From contig NZ_SLVM01000001.1 in assembly GCF_004339675.1 (NCBI RefSeq), positions 1-64,000 of the forward strand: a stretch of DNA of 64,000 nt. Reading direction: 5' to 3'. Each line of letters begins with the position of its first letter. Position 1 is the first letter of the stretch. Positions 35,435 to 43,434 of this stretch are shown here, one piece after another. The position numbers and the translations under genes are program-made. The stretch comes from Rhodovulum steppense (GTDB lineage Bacteria > Pseudomonadota > Alphaproteobacteria > Rhodobacterales > Rhodobacteraceae). Under the pieces are notes generated by a model. That model was not told the DNA's origin and ran no database searches. It saw nothing but the letters and a program-made list of their open reading frames with translations.

Positions 35435-35466
35435 TCTTTGATTTGAACTCTCTCAACCCCAACCCC

Positions 35467-35532
35467 GCCCCGGACCTGATCCGGGGCCTCGCCCGCACCC
35501 AACCCCAAGAGGTCCCGGGTCAAGCCCGGGAC
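35467..35532. repeat. Two REP-like palindromes
   Basis: GCCCCGGA-CCTGA-TCCGGGGC (35467-35487) and GTCCCGGG-TCAAG-CCCGGGAC (35512-35532): each an 8-bp perfect stem with a 5-base loop. The loops CCTGA and TCAAG are related when one unit is inverted. Such 'CCCGGACTTGATCCGGG'-type units are common extragenic repeats in alphaproteobacteria. Confidence 0.75.
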
Positions 35533-35540
35533 GCGACGGA

Positions 35541-35936
35541 ATGACCCCCGAACTCACCGCCCTCGCCCTCGCCATCCTGCTCCAGGCCGTCCAGCTCGTC
35601 CTTCTGGCGATCCCCGCCAATATGGAGCTGGGCGCCAACTACACCGCGGGCCCGCGCGACACGCCGCCCGAACGGCCGCTCTCGCCGCGCACCGCCCGGC
35701 TGCAACGCGCGCTGAACAACCATTTCGAGGCGCTGATCCTCTTCACCGCCGCCACCGCGCTGGTCACGCTCTCGGGCCAGTCCTCGCTCTTCACCGCGAT
35801 CTGCGCCTTCACCTATCTCGGCGCCCGCCTCCTCTATGTCCCGGCCTATATCCGGGGCTGGGTGCCCGGCCGGTCGATCCTCTGGGCCGTGGGGTTCTTC
35901 GCCACGCTCCTGATGACGCTCGCGGCGCTGCTGTGA
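35541..35936 (+). CDS. MAPEG family membrane protein
   Basis: 131 residues with four membrane helices: TALALAILLQAVQLVLLAIP, FEALILFTAATALVTLSG, ICAFTYLGARLLYVPAY and ILWAVGFFATLLMTLAALL. The pattern RLQRALNNHFEALILF followed by GARLLYVPAYIRG is the MAPEG signature (glutathione/eicosanoid-like proteins). The substrate is unknown in bacteria. Its stop is followed after 2 bases by the dispersed 3'-end element. Confidence 0.9.
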   Translation: MTPELTALALAILLQAVQLVLLAIPANMELGANYTAGPRDTPPERPLSPRTARLQRALNNHFEALILFTAATALVTLSGQSSLFTAICAFTYLGARLLYVPAYIRGWVPGRSILWAVGFFATLLMTLAALL

Positions 35937-35938
35937 AC

Positions 35939-35959
35939 TTCTTCTTGGCGGAAATACCC
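35939..35959 (+). repeat. Dispersed 3'-end element, copy 2
   Basis: TTCTTCTTGGCGGAAATACC plus C begins 2 bases after the MAPEG stop codon and is followed by a GC-rich inverted block (CCGCGCC-GCA-GGCGCGG, then GGGGGG/CCCCCC). Confidence 0.65.
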
Positions 35960-36026
35960 TCGGGGGGGGCCGCGCCGCAGGCGCGGCGGGGGGCAGACAG
36001 CCCCCCTGCCCCGGCCCGCAAAAGAC

Positions 36027-36070
36027 CATATGGAATTCATATGGGTTTCATATGGGTTTCATATGGAATT
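36027..36070 (+). repeat. Four tandem 11-bp repeats upstream of lpd
   Basis: CATATGGAATT, CATATGGGTTT, CATATGGGTTT, CATATGGAATT at 36027, 36038, 36049 and 36060, then a degenerate CAGATAG. The units follow an A-B-B-A order, each starting with the palindrome CATATG. The array ends 31 bp before the lpd ATG and is AT-rich in a very GC-rich setting. Confidence 0.9.
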
Positions 36071-36101
36071 CAGATAGCCAGATCCGGCAAGGGAGACCCC
36101 A

Positions 36102-37490
36102 ATGGCAAGCTATGACGTGATCATCATCGGCGCCGGCCCCGGCGGCTATGTCTGCGCCATCCGCTGCGCCCAACTGGGCCTGAAAACCGCCTGCGTCGAA
36201 GGCCGCGAGACCTTGGGCGGCACCTGCCTCAACGTGGGCTGCATCCCCTCCAAGGCGCTGCTGCACGCCTCCCACCAACTCCATGAATCCCAACACAATT
36301 TCGAGAAGATGGGGCTGAAGGGCGCGGCCCCCAAGGTGGACTGGACCCAGATGCTCGCCTACAAGGACGAGGTCATCGCCCAGAACACCAAGGGCATCGA
36401 ATTCCTGTTCAAGAAGAACAAGATCGACTGGATCAAGGGCTGGGCCACGATCCCCGAACCCGGCCTCGTGCAGGTCGGCGACGAGACCCACAAGGCGAAA
36501 AACATCGTGATCGCAACGGGTTCCGAACCCGCCACCCTTCCGGGGATCGAGATCGACGAAAAGATCATCGTCTCCTCGACCGGCGCGCTCAGCTTGCCGA
36601 AGATCCCGAAGAAACTGGTCGTGATCGGCGCAGGCGTGATCGGGCTGGAACTGGGCTCCGTCTATGCCCGTCTCGGCACGCAGGTGACGGTGCTGGAATA
36701 TCTCGACCAGATCACCCCCGGCCTGGATGCCGAGATCGCCCGCAGCTTCCGATCCATCCTGAAGAAACAAGGGCTTGAGATCATCACCGGCGCCGCTGTC
36801 CAGTCCGCCGAGGCGCTGAAGACCAAGGCCAAGGTGACCTACAGGCTCCGCAAGGATGACAGCGAACACCAGCTGGATGCCGATGTGGTCCTCGTCGCGA
36901 CGGGGCGCAAACCCTTCACCCAGGGCCTCGGCCTCGACGCGCTGGGGGTGGCGCTGACCCAACACGGACAGATCGCGACGGATGGCCAGTACAAGACCTC
37001 GGTGAGTGGCCTTTACGCCATCGGCGACGCGATCGAGGGCCCCATGCTCGCCCACAAGGCCGAGGATGAGGGGATGGCCGTGGCCGAGATCCTTGCGGGC
37101 CAGAAAGGCCATGTGAATTATGGGGTTATCCCCGGCGTGATCTATACCGCGCCCGAGGTGGCGGCGGTCGGCGCGACCGAGGAAAGCCTGAAGGAAGCAG
37201 GCCGCGCCTACAAGGTCGGCAAGTTCTCCTTCATGGGCAATGGCCGGGCCAAGGCGATGTTCGCCGCCGACGGCTTCGTGAAGATCCTGGCGGATGCGGA
37301 AACCGACCGCATCCTCGGCGCCCATATCCTCGGCCCCAATGCGGGCGACCTGATCCACGAGATCTGCGTCGCGATGGAATTCGGCGCCTCCGCCGAAGAC
37401 CTCGCCCGCACCTGCCACGCCCACCCCACCTGTTCCGAAGCGGTGCGCGAGGCGGCGCTGGCCTGCGGCGACGGGGCGATCCACAGCTAG
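36102..37490 (+). CDS. lpdA: Dihydrolipoyl dehydrogenase (E3)
   Basis: 462 residues. FAD motif [20 protein letters not shown], active disulfide [23 protein letters not shown] motif [20 protein letters not shown] and the C-terminal His-Glu dyad region [14 protein letters not shown]. It reoxidises the E2 dihydrolipoyl groups of the 2-oxoglutarate dehydrogenase complex and may serve other complexes. GGGAG precedes the ATG. The 11-bp repeat array upstream may regulate it. Convergent with the GntR gene. Confidence 0.97.
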   Translation: MASYDVIIIGAGPGGYVCAIRCAQLGLKTACVEGRETLGGTCLNVGCIPSKALLHASHQLHESQHNFEKMGLKGAAPKVDWTQMLAYKDEVIAQNTKGIEFLFKKNKIDWIKGWATIPEPGLVQVGDETHKAKNIVIATGSEPATLPGIEIDEKIIVSSTGALSLPKIPKKLVVIGAGVIGLELGSVYARLGTQVTVLEYLDQITPGLDAEIARSFRSILKKQGLEIITGAAVQSAEALKTKAKVTYRLRKDDSEHQLDADVVLVATGRKPFTQGLGLDALGVALTQHGQIATDGQYKTSVSGLYAIGDAIEGPMLAHKAEDEGMAVAEILAGQKGHVNYGVIPGVIYTAPEVAAVGATEESLKEAGRAYKVGKFSFMGNGRAKAMFAADGFVKILADAETDRILGAHILGPNAGDLIHEICVAMEFGASAEDLARTCHAHPTCSEAVREAALACGDGAIHS

Positions 37491-37497
37491 GCCGCGC

Positions 37498-38148
37498 TCA
37501 GGCGGCCAGCATCCGCAGCCCCTGGGTCACATCGGTCCGGATCGCCAGCCGTAGCGCGGGTTCATCGCCCGCCCGCAGCGCCGCCAGGATCATCCGGTGG
37601 TGCTGCGGCGGCTCGGTCCGGCCGAGCCGCCCGTAAAGCGCGCGCATGGTGGGGCCGAGTTGCAGCCAGACGGTTTCGGCCATGGCCAGCATGGCGGGCG
37701 CCTGCGCACGCAGATAGAGCGCGCGGTGAAACTCCAGATTGGTGCGGATGAATCCCACCGCATCGCCGCGCGCCACCACCTCGCCGATCTCGGCATTGAT
37801 CTTCTGCATCCGCTCGATCAGTGCCATATGCGCGCGCGGCAGGGCGCGGCTGGCCAGTTCCGGCTCCAGCAGGGCGCGCAGGGCGGCCAGTTCCTCGATC
37901 CGCTCGTTCGACAGTTCCGGCGTCGCGACCCGCCCCGAGGAGGACAGCGTCAGCGCCCCCTCGGCCACCAGTCGGCGCACCGCCTCGCGCGCAGGCGTCA
38001 TCGAGACGCCGAATTGCCGCCCGATGCCGCGCAAGGTCAGCGCGGCCCCCGGGGTCAGTTCCCCGTGCATGATCTGGGTTCTGAGCGTGCGGTAGAGCCG
38101 GTCATGGGCCGCGGTGCCCGTCTCGCCCGGCCGGGTCTGGATCAGCAT
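37498..38148 (-). CDS. GntR family (FCD-type) transcriptional regulator
   Basis: 216 residues. N-terminal winged helix: HDRLYRTLRTQIMHGELTPG, TLRGIGRQFGVSMTPAREAV and RRLVAEGALTLSSSGRVATP. The C-terminal FCD domain is helical: LEPELASRALPRAHMALIER, FHRALYLRAQAPAMLAMAET and HHRMILAALRAGD, the last carrying the His residues that usually bind a metal. FCD regulators sense carboxylates or similar metabolites. A GTGATCAC palindrome lies 10 bases upstream of the start, and the same core is paired before sucC and sdhC. That it controls those operons is inference. The gene is 31 bp downstream of a peptidase gene and convergent with lpd. Confidence 0.92.
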   Translation of the reverse strand: MLIQTRPGETGTAAHDRLYRTLRTQIMHGELTPGAALTLRGIGRQFGVSMTPAREAVRRLVAEGALTLSSSGRVATPELSNERIEELAALRALLEPELASRALPRAHMALIERMQKINAEIGEVVARGDAVGFIRTNLEFHRALYLRAQAPAMLAMAETVWLQLGPTMRALYGRLGRTEPPQHHRMILAALRAGDEPALRLAIRTDVTQGLRMLAA

Positions 38149-38157
38149 GGACCGACT

Positions 38158-38165
38158 GTGATCAC
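38158..38165 (-). promoter_or_regulatory. Single GTGATCAC palindrome before the GntR gene
   Basis: TGTGATCAC (38157-38165) fills part of the 31-bp gap between the YgjP-like gene and the GntR gene, 10-17 bases before the start codon. It matches the core of the paired sites at 23343 and 27772. Confidence 0.45.
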
Positions 38166-38179
38166 GGGCGCGTCAAACG

Positions 38180-38872
38180 TCAATCGCCGAAGCGCACCCG
38201 ATGCAGCGCCGCCCCGTTCGCGCGCAGCCAGGACCGCGGCGCGGCATAGTCGGGCATCAGCCGACGCACCACGGCCCAGTAGGCCGGGGAATGATTCATC
38301 TCGGCCAGATGCGCGACCTCATGCGCGGCGACGTAATCCAGCACCTGCGCCGGCGCCATGATAAGCCGCCAGGAAAACATCAGATCCCCCCGCGACGTGC
38401 AGGATCCCCAGCGCGAGCGGGTGTCGCGCAGCGTGATCCGCCCATGAGGCCGTCCCAGCGCCGCGGCATGGCGCGCGACCGCCTCGACCAGCGCCGCGCG
38501 CGCCTCGCTCCGCAGGAAGGCCTGCACCCGGCCCGCCACGCCCGCCGCGGGGCCGGGCACGGCCAGCGCCTCGTCGATCAGCCGCGGCGCGCGGCCGGTT
38601 CCGGCGACGATGGGCAGGGCGCGGCCACGGAACGGCACGGTTCCGCCAAGCGCAACGGCATGATCCTCGGGCCGCGCCGCCAGGTGGCCGCGGATCCAGC
38701 CCTCCTTCTCGCGCAGGAAGGCCAGCCCCTCGGCGATCGGCGCGCGCCGGGGCAGGGTCAGCGTCACCCGCCCGTCAAGCTGCGAGACGCGCAGCGAATA
38801 GCGCCGCGCCCGCGCCGACCGGCGCAGCGCGACCTCGAGCGGAGGATCGCCGGGAAGGCGCGTGCTGTCCAT
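38180..38872 (-). CDS. YgjP/SprT-like zinc metallopeptidase (DUF45, M48-like)
   Basis: 230 residues. The zinc-binding motif HEVAH is in DYVAAHEVAHLAEMNHSP, with a further WLRANG at the C-terminus. An N-terminal beta-rich half (RSARARRYSLRVSQLDGRVT, FLREKEGWIRGHLA) and TLRDTRSRWGSCTSRGDLMF are typical of this family. It is predicted to be a cytoplasmic protease or hydrolase. The physiological substrate is unknown. Upstream lies the divergent FYDLN-protein gene. Confidence 0.88.
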   Translation of the reverse strand: MDSTRLPGDPPLEVALRRSARARRYSLRVSQLDGRVTLTLPRRAPIAEGLAFLREKEGWIRGHLAARPEDHAVALGGTVPFRGRALPIVAGTGRAPRLIDEALAVPGPAAGVAGRVQAFLRSEARAALVEAVARHAAALGRPHGRITLRDTRSRWGSCTSRGDLMFSWRLIMAPAQVLDYVAAHEVAHLAEMNHSPAYWAVVRRLMPDYAAPRSWLRANGAALHRVRFGD

Positions 38873-38985
38873 CTCTGCCTCGTCCGATTTCCCGCTTCAA
38901 TACCATCCCAAAAGGGCTTTGACACGTCGGGGGACTTGTGGCAGGTGGCTGCAACCGCAAAGACATCACCCCCGAGAGGACCTCC

Positions 38986-39321
38986 ATGCCAAAGGATGAA
39001 TGGGGCGTAAAGCGCGTTTGCCCGAGTTGCGCGACCCGCTTCTACGACCTTCAGCGCAATCCGATGACTTGCCCCGCCTGCGCCAACAGCTTCTCGCTGG
39101 AAAGCCTTATGGCAGGCAAGAGCCGGACGCTGCTGGCCGAGAAGGCGACCCCGGCCAAGGCCGTTGTCGATGACGATCTCGAAGCCGATGATGCCGTGAT
39201 CGACGACGACGACGAGTCCACCGATGTCGATCTGGGCGATGATGTGCTGGACGACGATGACGACAGCGTGTCGCTGGACGATCTGACCGACATGTCCGCG
39301 GATGACGACGACGAGACGTGA
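38986..39321 (+). CDS. FYDLN zinc-ribbon acidic protein (TIGR02300 family)
   Basis: 111 residues. The N-terminal zinc ribbon has two CxxC pairs (VCPSCATRFYDL and MTCPACANSF), including the FYDLN-like FYDLQRNP. The C-terminal 45 residues are almost only Asp/Glu with Ser/Val (DDDLEADDAVIDDDD and later DDDDDSVSLDD), a long acidic tail. Function is unknown; the family is typical of alphaproteobacteria. The start at 38986 (MPKDEWGVKR) has GAGAGGA upstream. A hairpin follows the gene. Confidence 0.93.
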   Translation: MPKDEWGVKRVCPSCATRFYDLQRNPMTCPACANSFSLESLMAGKSRTLLAEKATPAKAVVDDDLEADDAVIDDDDESTDVDLGDDVLDDDDDSVSLDDLTDMSADDDDET

Positions 39322-39333
39322 TGCGTCCTTGCT

Positions 39334-39360
39334 GCCATTCCGGCTGATCGCCGGGATGGC
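39334..39360 (+). terminator. Hairpin after the FYDLN gene (possible terminator)
   Basis: GCCATTCCGGC (39334-39344) pairs with GCCGGGATGGC (39350-39360), 11 pairs with one G-T, 5-base loop TGATC. Only GGCTTTG follows, so the T-run is weak. Confidence 0.45.
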
Positions 39361-39500
39361 GGCTTTGCCCCGCCGGTGACCTGAAACCGCGCAGCGGCAG
39401 GGCACCGGCACGGCGGCTGCACGACCCCGCGCGGTCCTGCTTTCCCTTGCCAAACGGCCTTTCGCACGCTCAAACTCCGGCAAAATGCCAGGGGGCGCGC

Positions 39501-40211
39501 ATGTGCTGGAATGCCGGAGTGACCGTCGCGATGGTGGGGATCGGGGCCGCGGCCACGGTGATCGCGGCGCGGCGGGGCGAGCCCACGGCGATCTGGGCGA
39601 CGCTGGGCTTCTTCACCGCGATGGAGGGGTTGCAGGCCGTAGGCTACGGGGTGGTCGACCAGTGCGGCGACCCGGCGAACCGGACGGTAACGCTGCTGTC
39701 CTATCTGCATATTGCGATCCAGCCCTTTTTCATCAATGCCTTCGCGATGGCGCTGGTGGCCCATGCGGTGCCCGCGCGCACCCGCCGCGCGGTCTGGGCG
39801 ATCTGCGCGGCCTCGGCGGCGGTGATGGTGTTCCAGTTGGTGCCGGTCGAGGCGCTGGGGCAATGCAGACCGGGCGAGGTGCTGTGCGGGCCGGGGCTGT
39901 GCACGATCTCGGGCAATTGGCATATCGGCTGGCAGGTGCCGCTGAACGGGCTGTTCACGCCGCTGTCGGACTGGCTGGGCTTTTCGGCGAATTTCCCGAC
40001 CTACCTGTTCGCCGCCTTCGTCTTGCCGCTGATCTATGGCTCGTGGCGCTTCGTGATCTTTCACGCGCTGTTCGGGCCGGTTCTTGCGAACCTGCTGACC
40101 GACAATCCCAACGAGATGCCCGCCGTGTGGTGCCTGTTCTCGATCGCGCTGGTGCTGGTCGCGATGAGCCCGGCGATCCGGCGGCAGGTGGCCGGCCCCG
40201 CGGCGGCCTAG
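39501..40211 (+). CDS. DUF5765 membrane protein
   Basis: 236 residues with about seven membrane segments: GVTVAMVGIGAAATVIAA, IWATLGFFTAMEGLQAVGYG, LHIAIQPFFINAFAMALVAH, AVWAICAASAAVMVFQLVPV, and near the end TYLFAAFVLPLIYGSWRFVI and WCLFSIALVLVAM. It starts MCWN and contains a cysteine-rich loop GQCRPGEVLCGPGLCTI and HIGWQVPLN. The function is not known. The start at 39501 has GGGGG upstream. Its last 4 bp overlap the convergent cytochrome c gene. Confidence 0.85.
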   Translation: MCWNAGVTVAMVGIGAAATVIAARRGEPTAIWATLGFFTAMEGLQAVGYGVVDQCGDPANRTVTLLSYLHIAIQPFFINAFAMALVAHAVPARTRRAVWAICAASAAVMVFQLVPVEALGQCRPGEVLCGPGLCTISGNWHIGWQVPLNGLFTPLSDWLGFSANFPTYLFAAFVLPLIYGSWRFVIFHALFGPVLANLLTDNPNEMPAVWCLFSIALVLVAMSPAIRRQVAGPAAA

Positions 40212-40600
40212 CGCTGGATGCTGTCCAGCCAGCGCGCGATGGCGGCGATCTCGGCGCTGGTGCGGATCTCCTCGCCCGTGGGGGCGGTCAGCGCGACCGC
40301 CTGGCCCCGCATCGAGAAGCCGAAGATCGGCATCGGCCCGCCATGGGCGGCAAGTTCGGTCCGCCCGTCGATGACGGCGATCACCCGTGCCAGCGGAAAG
40401 GCATTCCCTGCGCCCGCGGCCAGCAGGGTCAGATCGGGCATCGCCACCGTCAGGATCGAGGCCATCGGCCCGTCGCCACGCGCCCCCAGCCCGTGGCAGG
40501 TCGCGCAATGGGCACGGAACAGGGCACCCCCCGAAAGCGGTTCGGCCCGGAGCGGCGCAGCGGCCAGGCAAAGGGCAAGCGCGGCGGTCGGAATGCGCAT
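40208..40600 (-). CDS. Periplasmic c-type cytochrome, monohaem
   Basis: 130 residues. The signal peptide is MRIPTAALALCLAAAPLRAE. The haem-binding motif CATCH is at residues 32-36 (RAHCATCHGLGARGDGPMAS). A likely axial Met lies in HGGPMPIFG or in SMRGQ further along. It is a small class I-type cytochrome c for periplasmic electron transfer, partner unknown. An FNR-type box TTGAC-CGGG-ATCAA lies 56-69 bp upstream of the start, suggesting low-oxygen expression (inference). Confidence 0.9.
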   Translation of the reverse strand: MRIPTAALALCLAAAPLRAEPLSGGALFRAHCATCHGLGARGDGPMASILTVAMPDLTLLAAGAGNAFPLARVIAVIDGRTELAAHGGPMPIFGFSMRGQAVALTAPTGEEIRTSAEIAAIARWLDSIQR

Positions 40601-40655
40601 GGGCGGCCTCCTTGGCGTCGATGGTCAGCCTAAGCCCCGCACCGGCCGCGACGCC

Positions 40656-40669
40656 TTGACCGGGATCAA
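40656..40669 (-). promoter_or_regulatory. FNR-type box TTGACCGGGATCAA
   Basis: TTGAC-CGGG-ATCAA matches the TTGAT-N4-ATCAA consensus with one substitution and lies 56 bp upstream of the cytochrome c start codon, a usual activator distance once a short leader is allowed for. Confidence 0.55.
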
Positions 40670-40702
40670 CCCCATGACCCGGCGGGGGTTGCGGGCCGGG
40701 GC

Positions 40703-41380
40703 TCAGACCAGACGCCCCTCCTGCAGGTGCAACACGCGGTCCATGCGCGCGGCAAGTTCAAGGTTGTGGGTCGCGATCAGCGCCGCCAGTCCAGTGCCGC
40801 GCACCAGGTCCATCAGCGCGGCAAAGACCCGGTCCGAGGTGGCGGGGTCGAGATTTCCCGTCGGCTCGTCCGCCAGCAACAGCCGCGGGCGGTTGGCCAG
40901 CGCCCGGCAGACCGCGACGCGCTGCTGTTCACCCCCTGACAGCGCCGCGGGGCGGTGATCGGCGCGCGCGCCCACCCCCATCCGGTCCAGAAGCTCCTGC
41001 GCCCGGGCCTCGGCCTCGGCGCGGGGGCGGCCGGCGGCGAGTTGGGGCAGCACCACGTTCTCGGCCGCGGTGAATTCGGGCAGCAGGTGGTGGAACTGGT
41101 AGACGAAGCCGATATCGGCACGCCGCGCGGCGGTGCGCTTTCGATCCGAGGCGCGCGCCATGTCCTGCCCGGCGATCCGCACCGCGCCCGCATCGGGCGT
41201 GTCCAGAAGCCCCGCGATATGCAGCAAGGTGGACTTGCCCGCGCCCGAAGGGGCGACAAGCGCCACCACCTCGCCCGGCGCGACGGAAAGCGAGGCCCCC
41301 GACAGCACCCGCACCTCGCCGGGGCTGCCGGGATTGTAGCTTTTCTCGACGCCATCAAGCGCCAGCGCCGGATCACTCAT
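40703..41380 (-). CDS. lolD: Lipoprotein-releasing ABC transporter ATPase LolD
   Basis: 225 residues. Walker [19 protein letters not shown]-loop [14 protein letters not shown] signature [15 protein letters not shown], Walker [14 protein letters not shown] and the H-loop in [10 protein letters not shown]. Drives lipoprotein release from the inner membrane with LolC/E. It overlaps the upstream permease gene by 8 bp. Confidence 0.95.
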   Translation of the reverse strand: MSDPALALDGVEKSYNPGSPGEVRVLSGASLSVAPGEVVALVAPSGAGKSTLLHIAGLLDTPDAGAVRIAGQDMARASDRKRTAARRADIGFVYQFHHLLPEFTAAENVVLPQLAAGRPRAEAEARAQELLDRMGVGARADHRPAALSGGEQQRVAVCRALANRPRLLLADEPTGNLDPATSDRVFAALMDLVRGTGLAALIATHNLELAARMDRVLHLQEGRLV

Positions 41381-42659
41381 AGCGCAGCGCCTCCACCGGG
41401 TTCATGCGCGCCGCGCGGCGGGCGGGGAAGATCGTGACGACGAAGGACAGGCCCAGCGACAGGATCACCGCCGAGGCGACGTCGCGGGCCTGAAGCTTGG
41501 CGGGCAGTTCGTAGATGCCGCGGATCGAGGGATCCCAGACCCCGCCCCCCGCGACATAGTTCACCGCCGAAAAGATCGGGTCGATCCAGATCGCGAACAG
41601 GCAGCCGAGGATCACCCCGAAGAAGGTGCCGATCAGCCCCACGAAGGCGCCGCAGATGAAGAAGACGCGCAGCACCGCGCCTTCGGTCAGGCCCATGGTG
41701 CGCAGGATGCCGATGTCGCGCCCCTTGTTCTTGACCAGCATGATCAGCCCCGAAACGATGTTCATCGCCGCGATCAGAACGAGGATCGACAGGATGATGA
41801 ACATCACGTTGTCCTCGATATCGAGCGCGCGCAGGAACGCCCCCGAGGCGTCGCGCCAGGTCCAGAGCAGAACCCGCTCGCCCCCTGCACGCAGCAAGGG
41901 CAGGGTCAGTTCGTCGATCCTTTCGGGATCGGCGACCATGACTTCCAGTTCGTCGGCCACGCCCTCGCGGTTGAAATAGCCCTGCGCCTCGGCGAAGGGC
42001 ATGTAGACGCGGCTGCGGTCGATGTCGTAGCGGCCCGCCGAGAAGACATAGACGATTTCATAGGCATTCACGCGGGGGCTGGTGCCGAAGGGGGTCTTGA
42101 CCCCCTCGGGCGAGATCAGCCGGATCCGGTCGCCCACGCCCACGCCCAGTTCGCGCGCGACGCCCGTGCCGATGGCGATGCCCTCGGGGAAGCGCGCGAT
42201 GTCGCCCAGCGCGGTTTCGGGATCGGCGATGCGCGGGATCGTGGCAAGGTCTTCGGGCGCGATGCCATAGACCTCGACCCCGGAATTGCCCGACCCGGAG
42301 GCCGCCATGACCTGCCCGCGGACCAGCGGCGCCACGCGGGTCACGCCGGGCACCGCGCGCAGCCGTTCGGCCATCGCCTCGTAATCGGGGATGGTGCGGC
42401 TGGCCACGCCCTGCTCGTCCACGCGGGTCGAGGAATAGACGGTCACATGGGCATTCGCGCCCAGGATCGTGTCGACGAACTCGGCGCGAAAGCCCGCACG
42501 GACCGCCAGCGTGGCGATCAGCGCAAAGACGGCCAGCGTGATGCCGATCAGGCTGATCCAGGTCATCACGGACACGCCGCCCTCGGCGCGGCGGGCGCGC
42601 AGGTAGCGCCAGGCGATCATCCATTCGAAGGGGGCGAAGGGGGCGGTGCCGTTGGCCAA
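41373..42659 (-). CDS. lolC: Lipoprotein-releasing ABC transporter permease (LolC/LolE family)
   Basis: 428 residues with four membrane helices: one N-terminal ([20 protein letters not shown]) followed by a large periplasmic domain, then three C-terminal ones ([60 protein letters not shown]) ending with [10 protein letters not shown]. The family signature [14 protein letters not shown] is at the N-terminus. A single permease gene accompanies lolD, so it may act as a homodimer (LolF-like naming is also used). Confidence 0.93.
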   Translation of the reverse strand: MANGTAPFAPFEWMIAWRYLRARRAEGGVSVMTWISLIGITLAVFALIATLAVRAGFRAEFVDTILGANAHVTVYSSTRVDEQGVASRTIPDYEAMAERLRAVPGVTRVAPLVRGQVMAASGSGNSGVEVYGIAPEDLATIPRIADPETALGDIARFPEGIAIGTGVARELGVGVGDRIRLISPEGVKTPFGTSPRVNAYEIVYVFSAGRYDIDRSRVYMPFAEAQGYFNREGVADELEVMVADPERIDELTLPLLRAGGERVLLWTWRDASGAFLRALDIEDNVMFIILSILVLIAAMNIVSGLIMLVKNKGRDIGILRTMGLTEGAVLRVFFICGAFVGLIGTFFGVILGCLFAIWIDPIFSAVNYVAGGGVWDPSIRGIYELPAKLQARDVASAVILSLGLSFVVTIFPARRAARMNPVEALRYE

Positions 42660-42789
42660 GGGGGGTATCCTGTCGGTTGCGCGGGCGGACAGTGGTCGGC
42701 CGTCGCGGCAGCGTCAAGCGGCAAAACGGTCCCCCTCGCCGCGCATCGGCCGCCAGCGGGTCCCGGCGGCCGAGGTCGTGTCTGGCGGG

Positions 42790-43203
42790 TCAGGCCGCGC
42801 TGGCCGAGGCCCGGACCTGATGGCGCGGCGGCTGCATCTGGATCTCGCCCAGCGTGAAGGTCGCGTAATGACAGGTCAGTTCGGTGCCCGCCGGAATGTC
42901 CCAGCGCGCGAAGCCGTGAACCTGATCGGAGAAATCCAGGTTCGGGTCGTCGGCATGGTTCATGAACCGCCCCTCGTCGCATTCGAGGATGATCCGGGTC
43001 GGGTCGGTCCAGTCGGGATAGGAATAGCGTTCGAGGAACTCGCGCACATGCGGCTCGACGCTGTCGAGGATGCTTGCGGGATATCGGATGTCCAGCACAG
43101 GGTCGAAGCGCCAGACATTCTGACCCTTGCGTATGTCGTCACGGCAGAAGACGCCGAGTCCTTCGATCTCGGACGGGGCGAGGTAGCAGCGCACTGTCAT
43201 CAT
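42790..43203 (-). CDS. Small SET-domain protein
   Basis: 137 residues, essentially one SET domain. Visible: SEIEGLGVFCRDDIRKGQNV, the NHS-like motif RFMNHADDPNLDFS and the Tyr-bearing PAGTELTCHYATF at the end. The family transfers methyl groups from SAM to Lys. A bacterial substrate is unknown, and free-standing short SET proteins occur scattered in proteobacteria. Two ATGs (43203, 43200) are possible; AAGGAAA fits the first. It lies between proS and lolC on the same strand, an operon that otherwise is usually contiguous. Confidence 0.85.
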   Translation of the reverse strand: MMTVRCYLAPSEIEGLGVFCRDDIRKGQNVWRFDPVLDIRYPASILDSVEPHVREFLERYSYPDWTDPTRIILECDEGRFMNHADDPNLDFSDQVHGFARWDIPAGTELTCHYATFTLGEIQMQPPRHQVRASASAA

Positions 43204-43398
43204 GCGCCTGTTTCCTTCTGAAGGGCCGGGCCGCCAGCCGGGATGTCGAAGGTGACTTGCGTCAGCGCGTGGCGGCGCGCGCAACAGGCGAGAGTGAAGC
43301 AACGCGGACGAAAATCAATGGGCAAGATCGCGGGCCGGGCCGACATCGGCGCGGGTGACGCCGAAAGGCAGGGCCGGGGGCGCTGCCCCCGGACCCCC

Positions 43399-43423
43399 GG
43401 GATATTTCCGGCCAGAAGAAGGC
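43399..43423 (-). repeat. Dispersed 3'-end element, copy 4 (reverse orientation)
   Basis: The minus strand reads TTCTTCTGGCCGGAAATATCC plus C here, followed by GGGGGTCCGGGGGCAGCGCCCCCGG-type inverted sequence. It starts about 12 bases after the proS stop. It differs from copies 1-3 by one missing T and one TAC to TAT change. Confidence 0.55.
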
Positions 43424-43434
43424 AGAAGCGCCGC

